Positions 6,843-14,100 of a DNA stretch of 17,423 nucleotides are shown piece by piece. The position numbers and the translations under genes were made by a program. The stretch covers positions 1 to 17,423 of the forward strand of contig CALJPB010000253.1 of NCBI GenBank assembly GCA_937981305.1, read 5' to 3'. Under the pieces are notes generated by a model that saw only the letters and a program-made list of their open reading frames with translations, did not search any database and was not told the origin of the DNA. Position 1 is the stretch's first letter. Each line of letters begins with the position of its first letter. Source of the DNA: an uncultured Selenomonas sp. (GTDB lineage: Bacteria > Bacillota > Negativicutes > Selenomonadales > Selenomonadaceae).

Positions 6843-8210
6843 ATGCTATTTGGGGGATTTGGACGGGGCGTAGGGGTGCTCCTTGCCGTTTCGATGATGT
6901 TGATCGCCATGCCCGCTGCGGCAGGCACGAAAGCCGTGCCGCGCCACAGTGCGCAGGCTGCGGGGGAGGCGAAACACGCCATGCAGGAGACGAGTACACA
7001 GATGCCGCGTATCCTGCCGCAGGAAGCGATGCCGGAGGCGGTGCTCCTGCGCTGGGCACCTGTTTCAGGTGCAGTGCGCTATGCCGTGCGCGTCCTGCGT
7101 GCGGAGCCGGACGGGCATATGTCCGTGCTGGAGACCATGGAACGAGTCTATACGACGGGGCTTCACCTCCCGCTGTTGGAGTATGGTGCGGCGGAGGACC
7201 TCTATTGGACGGTACAGCCGCTGGACTACGACGGCGTACCGATCGGACCGGCATCTGAGCCGCGTCCGGTACGCGGGGAGACGGCACAGCCCCCCGCGCC
7301 TGTACTCACGGCCGAGTACGGGGAGATGCCGTATGCGCCGCTCTACCCGGTCTATTCGTGGATCCCGCTCGCGGGGCAGCGGCATCATGAGGTCGAGGTC
7401 TATCGTCGTGCGGCGGATGCGGATCACTATCTGCACACATTGCAGGCGGGGGAGTACGATGTCTACGATGAGATGCCGTTTACCGAACCCGGCACCTATC
7501 TCTACCGCGTGCGCGGTGTGACGCAGGAGGGCGAGCCGCTCTCGGCGTGGTCGGACTATGGGACGTTCACCGTCGCAGAACCCGTGCCGATCGCGGCGCT
7601 CGGGGACAGCATCACACATGGCGGCGGTGCAATCACAACGCCGCCCTCGTACCGCATCTACGATTGGGAGACGTACTGCTCCGTTCCCGTGAAGAACCTC
7701 GGCCACAGCGGCGATACGACGGCGGCGATGCTCGCGCGTTTCGAGCGTGACGTACTGCCCTTTGCCCCGCGCGTCCTCCTCATCATGGGGGGTGTCAACG
7801 ACTACCGTGTCGGCATTGACGCAGAACGGAGTGTGGACAACCTCATCGCTCTGCGTGAAAAATGTGCTGCGTACGGCATCACGCCGGTTTTTCTGACACC
7901 GACGCCCATCCGTCCCGCACGGATGACCGCACGCATGGACATTACTGCGCCGCCGGAGAATTGGTGGGAGCAGCAGGCCTATATCAACGACTGGGTCATG
8001 CAGCAGGAGTACCACATCGAGGTCGCGCGCACGCTCGCCGACGCGCACAGCGAACTTGAGGCGGAGTACACGACCGACGGCCTGCATCCCGATCTCATGG
8101 GCAAGAAATACATCGGCGAGCGCGTGGATGAGTATCTGCGTGAACACTTTGCCTTTGTGGCAGAGGCGGCAGAGCGGCGCGTGCGTATGCTGAAAGAAGA
8201 TGGGAAATAA
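6843..8210 (+). CDS. Secreted SGNH/GDSL hydrolase with Fn3-like N-terminal domains
   Basis: This 455-aa protein has a signal peptide (residues 1-27, hydrophobic core VLLAVSMMLIAMPAAA). Two beta-sandwich, fibronectin type III-like segments follow, at about 65-140 (LRWAPVSGAVRYAVRV) and 155-247 (YLYRVRGVTQEGEPLSAWSDYGTFTV). The C-terminal SGNH hydrolase domain has all four blocks: GDSIT with nucleophile S256, NLGHSGD, GGVND with N319, and DGLHP with D412 and H415. Such enzymes are esterases or acetylhydrolases acting on carbohydrate or lipid esters outside the cytoplasm. The start ATG directly follows the cinA stop (TAAATG), and its ribosome site GAAGAGG lies within the cinA end, so the genes are translationally coupled. 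The substrate is unknown; a surface glycan or peptidoglycan O-acetyl group is a reasonable guess. Confidence 0.9.
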   Translation: MLFGGFGRGVGVLLAVSMMLIAMPAAAGTKAVPRHSAQAAGEAKHAMQETSTQMPRILPQEAMPEAVLLRWAPVSGAVRYAVRVLRAEPDGHMSVLETMERVYTTGLHLPLLEYGAAEDLYWTVQPLDYDGVPIGPASEPRPVRGETAQPPAPVLTAEYGEMPYAPLYPVYSWIPLAGQRHHEVEVYRRAADADHYLHTLQAGEYDVYDEMPFTEPGTYLYRVRGVTQEGEPLSAWSDYGTFTVAEPVPIAALGDSITHGGGAITTPPSYRIYDWETYCSVPVKNLGHSGDTTAAMLARFERDVLPFAPRVLLIMGGVNDYRVGIDAERSVDNLIALREKCAAYGITPVFLTPTPIRPARMTARMDITAPPENWWEQQAYINDWVMQQEYHIEVARTLADAHSELEAEYTTDGLHPDLMGKKYIGERVDEYLREHFAFVAEAAERRVRMLKEDGK

Positions 8211-8213
8211 CCG

Positions 8214-8912
8214 ATGGGACACCCTATGATACAACGACTGCGCCGCCGTGCGATCCTGCTTCTCGCGCTCGTTCTTATCGGCGGTGCATATACGGTCTAT
8301 GCCGATCAGCGTACCCGCACACCCGAGGCGGCTCTCATGCAGATCCTCCACGCTGTCCGCACCGAGGACCGGCAGCTCTTTGACACATACGTCGATGAGG
8401 ATGCCGTGCTCACCTCGCTGCACACAGACGTGAGCACCCTCCTCGTGGACAACATTGACGCGCTGCACGCGCGGCACCCTGCCGACTGGTTTTTCCGTCA
8501 CGACAGTGCGTTTATGAAGAACTACATGGAACAGCACCGCACAGAGCACCTGGATGCGGCGCGCACGGCACTGGATTTCTATTTCGACACGCAGCGTGTG
8601 CCCGTGACGAAGACGGACGGCAATGCACGCTGGGGCTCGGATGAGATGCGTGCGTTTGCCGCGCATTATACGGCGGACATGGAGCCCGCCGTCATTACAG
8701 GGGATCGTGCGTCGGTTCTCTGCCGCGTGTACGGCGACGATACAGACTATGGCCGGCTTTTGTCGGAGGGCTTCGTCACGGCGGAGTTGGTGCGCCGGGA
8801 AAACGGGCGGTGGAAACTCGTGCGTATCCGAACGGATCCTGCGCGTGCCAACGGCTTCTATGCCTTTATCGACGCGGCGGAACGGTACTGGGAGCTTCAG
8901 GGTTGGGATTGA
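8214..8912 (+). CDS. Membrane-anchored or secreted protein of unknown function
   Basis: I do not recognise this 232-aa protein. It begins with a basic stretch (QRLRRR) and one hydrophobic helix, residues 13-30, which is an uncleaved anchor or a signal peptide. The rest is a soluble alpha/beta region with PEAALMQILHAVRTEDRQLFDTYVDEDAV near the front and a closing ENGRWKLVRIRTD. This layout (helix pair, then strands ending with a W-K-L/V-I strand) resembles small NTF2-like or DUF2939-like extracytoplasmic domains, but no motif proves it. It begins 3 nt after the SGNH hydrolase stop. The start could be ATG 8214 or ATG 8226; neither has a strong Shine-Dalgarno. Its position suggests work with the secreted hydrolase. 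Confidence 0.75.
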   Translation: MGHPMIQRLRRRAILLLALVLIGGAYTVYADQRTRTPEAALMQILHAVRTEDRQLFDTYVDEDAVLTSLHTDVSTLLVDNIDALHARHPADWFFRHDSAFMKNYMEQHRTEHLDAARTALDFYFDTQRVPVTKTDGNARWGSDEMRAFAAHYTADMEPAVITGDRASVLCRVYGDDTDYGRLLSEGFVTAELVRRENGRWKLVRIRTDPARANGFYAFIDAAERYWELQGWD

Positions 8913-8931
8913 GTGAAGGGAGAAAGAGAGC

Positions 8932-9729
8932 ATGAAATATGAATTCACAAAAGACTATCTGACGGGCATTGCGGAGATCGACAAGGAGCACGCGCGGCTC
9001 TTTGAGATTGCCAATGAATGCTATGAACTCGTGATGGACGATGCGGCGGTGGACCGTTTCGATCACATTGTCGCCCTTCTCGACGAGCTGCGCAGCTATG
9101 CGGCGACGCATTTTGCCCATGAGGAAGAGTACATGGAGCGTATTCAGTATGAACGACGCTTCAGCGAACGCTATCAGCATCTGCGCTTTATCCAGAAACT
9201 CAGTGGAATCAACCTCGACGACATCGACGAGAACCAGCAGGAGTATCTGTTGAAGCTCCTCGATTTCCTGGCGCACTGGCTTTATGGACATATCAAGGTC
9301 ATGGACTGCCGCATCCCGCGCGAGGAGGACATCGCCGCACAGAGAGCGGCCGCGGCGGCAGCGTCTGCGGCGATAGAGGAGGTGCCGCCGGCAGAAGTTC
9401 CCGTAGCAGAGCCCCGTGTGGAATCCCCCGCCGCAGAGGCGGAGGAAACAGCGGCGGCGACGGAGGAGTCCTCCGCTGCGGACAGTTCTGCTGCACCGAC
9501 GGAGGAACCGGCACAGCAGGAGAATCTTGCTTTTGCGGATCCCGAACCGATGGAAAAAGCCTCCGCAGAGGAAGCGGCGGTCGCAGCACAACCCGAGAGC
9601 GATTCTCATGACAGCACAGAGCAGGCGGACGTTGCGCAGACAGAGGGGGAGCATCCCGCCGCCAAGAAAAAGGCGGCGAAGGCAAAGAAGACGACCACTG
9701 CAAAGACAAAGAAGACCGCAAAAAAATAG
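8932..9729 (+). CDS. Bacteriohemerythrin paralog with substituted ligand and long charged tail
   Basis: Residues 1-130 are a hemerythrin domain, a four-helix bundle that binds O2 at a di-iron site. By spacing, the ligands are H20 (IDKEH), H60 and E64 (THFAHEEEYM), H83, H120 and D125 (WLYGHIKVMD). The expected His at 79 (HxxxH motif) is Glu (SERYQHLRF; codon GAA at 9166-9168). An additional His, H115, is present where the neighbouring paralog has Gln. Residues 131-265 are a low-complexity tail, first rich in Ala, Glu and Pro, then ending in a Lys/Ala/Thr block (243-265, 11 Lys) like histone H1-type or AlgP-type tails. Such tails can bind DNA, polyphosphate or membranes. The gene starts 19 nt after its neighbour with GGGAG upstream. 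Hemerythrin identity is sure; activity of the altered site is not. Confidence 0.9.
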   Translation: MKYEFTKDYLTGIAEIDKEHARLFEIANECYELVMDDAAVDRFDHIVALLDELRSYAATHFAHEEEYMERIQYERRFSERYQHLRFIQKLSGINLDDIDENQQEYLLKLLDFLAHWLYGHIKVMDCRIPREEDIAAQRAAAAAASAAIEEVPPAEVPVAEPRVESPAAEAEETAAATEESSAADSSAAPTEEPAQQENLAFADPEPMEKASAEEAAVAAQPESDSHDSTEQADVAQTEGEHPAAKKKAAKAKKTTTAKTKKTAKK

Positions 9730-9804
9730 GCGGAAGCTGCGGGGCTGAGTCGCTGCGGGGACATAGAGGGAAGGAATGACCGAAATAAGAGGGAAGAAGC
9801 AGCC

Positions 9805-10212
9805 ATGAAATACGAATTTACGGATGACTACTTGACGGGGATTGCGTCCGTGGACGCACAGCACAAAAAACTGTTCGATCTGACAAACGAATGCTATGAG
9901 CTCGTAATGGAGTGTACCGCAGACGACAAATACGACAAGATCGTCGCGATTCTGGATGAACTTGCTGCCTATGCGGGCACACATTTCGCGCATGAGGAGG
10001 CATATGGGGAGAGCGTCAAGGATCCGCATCGGTTCAGTCACCGCGCCCTGCACCTGCGGTTTATGAAAAAAGTCGCCGAGGTTGACCTCGATGCCGTCGA
10101 TGAGAACCAGCAGGAGTATCTGCTGAAGATCCTCGACTTTCTCGCGCAGTGGCTCTACAATCACATCAAGGGACGCGACTGCAAGCTCCCGCACACATCC
10201 GCCGCACAGTAA
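9805..10212 (+). CDS. Bacteriohemerythrin, single domain
   Basis: This 135-aa protein is a standard-length bacteriohemerythrin, binding O2 (or NO) at a non-heme di-iron site in the cytosol. In microaerobic and anaerobic bacteria it buffers or scavenges oxygen. All seven ligands are present: H20 (VDAQH), H60 and E64 (THFAHEEAY), H79 and H83 (SHRALHLRF), H120 and D125 (WLYNHIKGRD). It is closely similar to the hemerythrin domain encoded 75 nt upstream, for example in DYLTGIA, NECYELVM and DENQQEYLLK, so the pair arose by tandem duplication. GAGGGAAG lies upstream of the ATG. It is the last gene before a perfect terminator hairpin. Little doubt on identity. Confidence 0.94.
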   Translation: MKYEFTDDYLTGIASVDAQHKKLFDLTNECYELVMECTADDKYDKIVAILDELAAYAGTHFAHEEAYGESVKDPHRFSHRALHLRFMKKVAEVDLDAVDENQQEYLLKILDFLAQWLYNHIKGRDCKLPHTSAAQ

Positions 10213-10219
10213 CGGTGTA

Positions 10220-10268
10220 CCGCGTTTCTCCTCCGACGATGTTTGCAGGTCGTGCCGGAGGAACGCGG
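10220..10268 (+). other. Long imperfect hairpin in the 3' untranslated region
   Basis: Eight bases after the hemerythrin stop codon, CCGCGTT-CCTCCG-ACGA (with a 3-nt bulge) pairs with TCGT-CGGAGG-AACGCGG (with a 2-nt bulge) around a 10-nt loop, giving 17 pairs. No T-run follows, so it is not itself a classic terminator. It could protect the mRNA 3' end or act as a processing site before the terminator at 10291. Confidence 0.6.
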
Positions 10269-10289
10269 GAAGCCGCGTGCAGCGCACAC

Positions 10290-10399
10290 AAAAACAGCCC
10301 GCAATGAGCAGTTGCGGGCTGTTTTTGCTGTGTATTATATTTTAGGAGAGCTTCGGAAACCGTACCCCTTCCACGGGATACTGCCTCGCTTGAAAGCTT
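10290..10399 (-). ncRNA. Candidate small RNA, about 110 nt
   Basis: A near-consensus minus-strand promoter (10406-10434) would start a transcript near 10399, which would stop at the perfect hairpin and T5 tract ending at 10291. Between them there is no reading frame with a ribosome site. The RNA can fold: AGCTTTC (10398-10392) with GAAGCT (10354-10349) closes a stem, and inside it GTATCCC (10381-10375) pairs with GGGGTAC (10368-10362) around a 6-nt loop. A single-stranded stretch with CTCTCCT follows before the terminator stem. That motif is complementary to Shine-Dalgarno sequences, as in several trans-acting sRNAs. I do not recognise it as a known family. Confidence 0.55.
10291..10326 (+). 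terminator. Perfect bidirectional rho-independent terminator
   Basis: AAAACAGCCCGCAA (10291-10304) pairs without mismatch with TTGCGGGCTGTTTT (10312-10325) around a 7-nt loop. Both strands end in a run of five T residues, so it can stop the cinA-hemerythrin operon on the plus strand and a small RNA on the minus strand. Confidence 0.92.
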
Positions 10400-10405
10400 G
10401 TACAT

Positions 10406-10434
10406 ACTATATCATATAGGAGAATGAATTTCAA
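10406..10434 (-). promoter_or_regulatory. Near-consensus sigma70 promoter driving the candidate sRNA
   Basis: Minus strand: TTGAAA (10434-10429, 5 of 6), 17-nt spacer, TATAGT (10411-10406, 5 of 6). There is no coding sequence downstream before the terminator at 10291, so the product would be a short RNA. Confidence 0.6.
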
Positions 10435-10502
10435 TAGCAAAAAAAGAAAATTTATCGTAGCTTTTATTGGAGGAACTGCATGAAAACGGGAAGAAAGCCC
10501 TA

Positions 10503-10531
10503 TGTTCAATGCTTGTGATTTTTTTTATAAT
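10503..10531 (+). promoter_or_regulatory. Candidate promoter for the 111-aa orphan gene
   Basis: A perfect TATAAT (10526-10531) sits 17 nt after TGTTCA (10503-10508, a weak -35). Transcription would start near 10538, about 80 nt before the gene at 10619. Confidence 0.45.
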
Positions 10532-10537
10532 AAATAT

Positions 10538-10581
10538 GGACAATGGAACTGTCCGAGCAAGGTTGTACAGAGGGGCTGTAC
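10538..10581 (+). other. Two small hairpins in the leader of the orphan gene
   Basis: GGACA/TGTCC (10538-10554, 7-nt loop) and GTACAG/CTGTAC (10565-10581, loop AGGGG) are consecutive stems in the presumed 5' leader. They could stabilise the mRNA or bind a regulator. The ribosome site GAGGTGG (10607-10613) lies outside them. The stems are short enough to be chance. Confidence 0.35.
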
Positions 10582-10618
10582 GATCAAGAAATACTCATAA
10601 GGAAATGAGGTGGCTGTG

Positions 10619-10954
10619 ATGGCAGTCATATCACTCGCAACGGTGCTCGACGATCCGTCGAAACGGATTCCGATTCATGCGATGGTGCAGGCATCGGCGG
10701 TCTATCCCGCCAAGGACGATGCACTCATCGAGGGGATGCGCGCGCAGCGGCTCGCCTATCGGGAACAGATTCGGCAGCTGCACCGCATGGACAGTGATGC
10801 GTACGAGCTCGATATTGAGTCGCTGACGCGTTCGTTGCGCACGTTGGAGGAGGACATCCACGTGGACGCAACGCGCGAGATGTTTGGCGACGCATATGTC
10901 GTCGAGCTGGGGGGACATCGCCCCGCGACCGATGCCGAGGCGGCGTCGGCGTAG
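10619..10954 (+). CDS. Small protein of unknown function, 111 aa
   Basis: I do not recognise this protein. The best start is ATG 10619, five bases after GAGGTGG; an upstream in-frame GTG (10610) overlaps that ribosome site and is unlikely. The sequence has no signal peptide or membrane segment. Its middle part (residues about 38-85, LIEGMRAQRLAYREQIRQLHRMDSD and LTRSLRTLEEDIHVD by pieces) is helical, charged and heptad-like, so a coiled coil or helical hairpin is likely, followed by a short Ala-rich end. The gene stands alone between its own candidate promoter and a strong terminator, so it is a monocistronic unit. GC-rich codon use matches the surroundings, which argues for a resident gene. 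Confidence 0.75.
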   Translation: MAVISLATVLDDPSKRIPIHAMVQASAVYPAKDDALIEGMRAQRLAYREQIRQLHRMDSDAYELDIESLTRSLRTLEEDIHVDATREMFGDAYVVELGGHRPATDAEAASA

Positions 10955-11001
10955 CACACACGGAGGGATCGGATCTGAACAGTCGTATATACCTGCAAAC
11001 G

Positions 11002-11057
11002 AAAACCGCAGGAATCTGAGTCGGTGGAATGACCGATTGGATTCCTGCGGTTTTTTT
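11002..11057 (+). terminator. Strong rho-independent terminator after the orphan gene
   Basis: AAAACCGCAGGAATC (11002-11016) pairs perfectly with GATTCCTGCGGTTTT (11040-11054). The apex holds an inner TCGGT/ACCGA stem (11021-11025 with 11032-11036), and the tail has seven T residues (11051-11057). On the opposite strand only four T residues follow, so it may also weakly stop the convergent DUF4132 unit. Confidence 0.9.
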
Positions 11058-11138
11058 GTGCAGCTGATTCGTCTCGCGGCGGGGCTGTTGCACGAAGATA
11101 AAAACGTCGTACAACGCCCGACCGTCAGACGATAGGCG

Positions 11139-14100
11139 TCAGCGTTTGATCTGCTCCAAGATGAACGGGTCTTTGATTTTTCCGTCCTCCGCGAAAAGGA
11201 CGATTTTGGACACGATCTCCGCCGTTTTCGGATCCTCGTCGAGGAACGGTAGGAAGAGCCGCCCACGGTGCTGGCTGTGGACGGGCAGCACGTTTATCAT
11301 CGCGCCCGCCTTCTGCTGCACGACGCCGCTGCCGAGGTGGACGGTGTAGTCGCCGAGCGTTCCGTGGATGTGTGCGTGCGCACCTTCGAGCCGCACGTTC
11401 GTGAGATGAAAGAGCGGGAGACTGTACTGCACGATGGCGCGGCGCATCTCGACGGTCGAGTGGCTTGCCTCGGGATCGACACCGCCAACGTGCGCGACGG
11501 AGACGACGAGATCGACGTCACGCATGACCTCGGTAAAGACGAGGTCGGGTACATCGTCAATGGGCAATTTCTTGAACGTCTTGCGGTCGAAAAAGTCCAC
11601 CCATTCGAGCGTAGGCGCCTCGATGTCGGCGGGCGAGAACCAGTCGGCGAGCGCGTAGATGCGTGCGATGATGTTCGCCTTGTAGTAGACGCGCTGCAAG
11701 CCCTCCTCGCCATCGACGACCCAGCGGCGCGACTTGAGCAGCGCGACGGTTTTGGCGGGCTGGATCTGGTGTCCCGCGTAGCGACGGCTCGTTTCCTTGC
11801 CGTGTTCGTCCGCCGTCTTGACATACAGTTCGCGGAACACCTGCTTGAACGGCTGCTGGATGCCCTTTTCAAAGAGATACTTCTGATATGCCGCCCATGT
11901 GCCGCTCTCATAGAGATCGAGCGCGTGGGCGATTTTCAGCTCCGCGTCGCCCTCAACCTCGGTGCGCGTGCCGTCCGCAGCGACGAGTGCGCCGTCCGCG
12001 TAGAAGCCGAGCGCATCCCCTGCGCAAAAGACGAGTGGCTTTAGGAGCGGCGCGATGACAGGATTGTGCTCCATGACGTTTGCGATCTCGCGGGCGAGGA
12101 GCGGCGTGCCGTCCTCCATCATCTCTTCGAGCATCTTCCGTGTACGGCGGTACTGCTCCCGCAGGTTCTTCTCCGCTTCCTTCAGTTCGAGCACGTAGGC
12201 GTTCTTTTTCAGCTTGGCGGGGATGGATTTTAGCGGTTTTCCGCCCTTGGTGCAGGAGAGGGAGACGGTGCCGTCCTCTGCGACGGAGAGCCACAGCTCG
12301 ACACCATCGACCTCCTTCGGGGTGAAATGGGCGGCGTGCGCCTTGATGAGCTCTGTCTCCGCCGTCCACACGAGGCGCGTCACATCGTCAAAACCGCAGG
12401 CACGCGCGAGGTTCGAGAGGGCAATCTCGACCGCCTTGCCCTCGCTCGCGCGGCGTTGTGCACCGAACTGACGGCTCTCCCTGAGGAAGTTTTGCAGGAA
12501 TGCGTAGCGTGCGAGCATGTCCTTCTCGCGTGCGCGTTTCAGCGGGATCAGCCCGCAGCACAGGACGAGATCCTTGTTGCGCTTTGCCGCGATCTCCTTC
12601 TCCACGTCCGCGAGTTTCATCACGCCGCGTACGGCATCGGCGAATTTGCGCGCCCGCGCGTGCTTCGCGCCGTCGGAGATGTATTTCGCGCTCTCGTAGA
12701 GGAGGTCGAAATGCGCCTTGCCCAGCTCCTTGTATGCCGTGCGGAACCAGTCAATATCGAACGCGCCCTCCTTCAGATCCTCGATGGGGATGGGCGTGTA
12801 TTTGGCGATCATGCTCTCGCGATCCTTCGGGATGTCGCTCATATGCGCTTGGAAGTAGTAGCAGCCGCTTGCCATGCCGCGCCAGCCGAGGTGCGCCTCG
12901 ATGAGCGGGACCCACTGCGGCGCGTACATTGCAACTTCGACGAGGCGCTGCTCCGTGATGCCTGTTCCCGAGAGAGCCGCCTTCAGGTCTGCCGCCGTTT
13001 CGCCCGCACGCGGATGGGAGACTTTCAGCAGATGGCTGAGGGTCGATGCCTTTGCCTCGTTCGATCCGTAGTACCAACTGCCGCGATCGAGTTTCAGCGC
13101 GCCGAGCGCCTGTAGGATGCGCACGAGCGTCGGGATGCCCTCGACGCGGAGGATGCTGCGCACGGCGGCGGAGTGGCGTGCGGGGGTGTCGCCGCGTCGC
13201 AGTTCTGCCGTGACGATGCAGTCGATGACCCGCTGCCCCTCCTCCTTGACAAAGGCGAGCACGTCCTCCGTCTGTACTCCTCTAAATTCGGGATCACTTG
13301 GGTTTGGCAGTTTGCCGCTGCGATAGCGTTCGAGTACCTGCACGCGATTCGTTTCCACTGCTTTTTGTTTGCGTGCAGCGTCCTCGCTCATCCCGTCCGC
13401 CTGCGTGCCGAGGAGCATCTTGTAGAACGCGTCCTTCTTCACCATGCCGAGGAGATGTGCCTGTGCGTGCTCGATGATGCCGACCATGCCGGATTCCGGC
13501 TCCTGCTCCGTGCGCAGCAGCTGTGCTTCGAGCCGCTCCATCATGCGGTATCGCAGGGCATAGGACGGTGCGAACTCCGCCGCCCCCTGATAGAGCCGCG
13601 TGCCGTGCAGGGCGGTCTGCATGAGCGCGGTATGGTGCATGATCTGGCGCGTGTTCCCTGTGCGCCACTGATTTTTGTACTCCACGAGAAAGAGTTTTTC
13701 GTCAAAGCATTCATAGGCGCGGCTCATCAGAAGCAGCCCTGCCGCAAAGACAAACGAGCGGTTCTCCTCGGCGTGCGTTTCATAGAGCACGCGGATGACG
13801 TTTTTCCCCGTCTGCCGTCCGACGTACCCCTCGCCGAAGTAACTCAGCTTCTGCGCGGCGAGGGCGGCGGGGAACGCCGTCCAGTCCCGCTCAGTCATGC
13901 GCGTCAGACCCTCGGTAAAGAATGCGTCCTCCGCTTTCGGCATACCGATTGCAATGGCGAGCTGATAAAGGGTTGGGAAGTCCTTGATTTCGCTCCGGTA
14001 GAACTCCTTCCAGACCTCGGCAAGCGGATAGTATTTGATATGATCGGGCGTGTCTTTCACGTGTTCCGCGTCTGCGCGTTCGTAATAGCCCGCCGAAAGC

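Noticed and set aside
7065..8948. 627-aa minus-strand open frame across the SGNH hydrolase region
   Set aside because: It is a shadow of the SGNH hydrolase and its neighbour; the plus-strand frames have catalytic blocks, a signal peptide and coupled starts.
8866..10287. 473-aa minus-strand open frame opposite the hemerythrins
   Set aside because: It is a mirror of two hemerythrin genes whose ligand motifs are plain on the plus strand; the Cys/Arg/Leu-rich translation is an artefact.
11100..11116. Possible terminator for the giant gene on the minus strand (CGTT-GTAC-GACG then five T)
   Set aside because: The stem is only four pairs including a G-T wobble, too weak to call. The 81 bp between the terminator at 11057 and the gene end hold nothing else clear.
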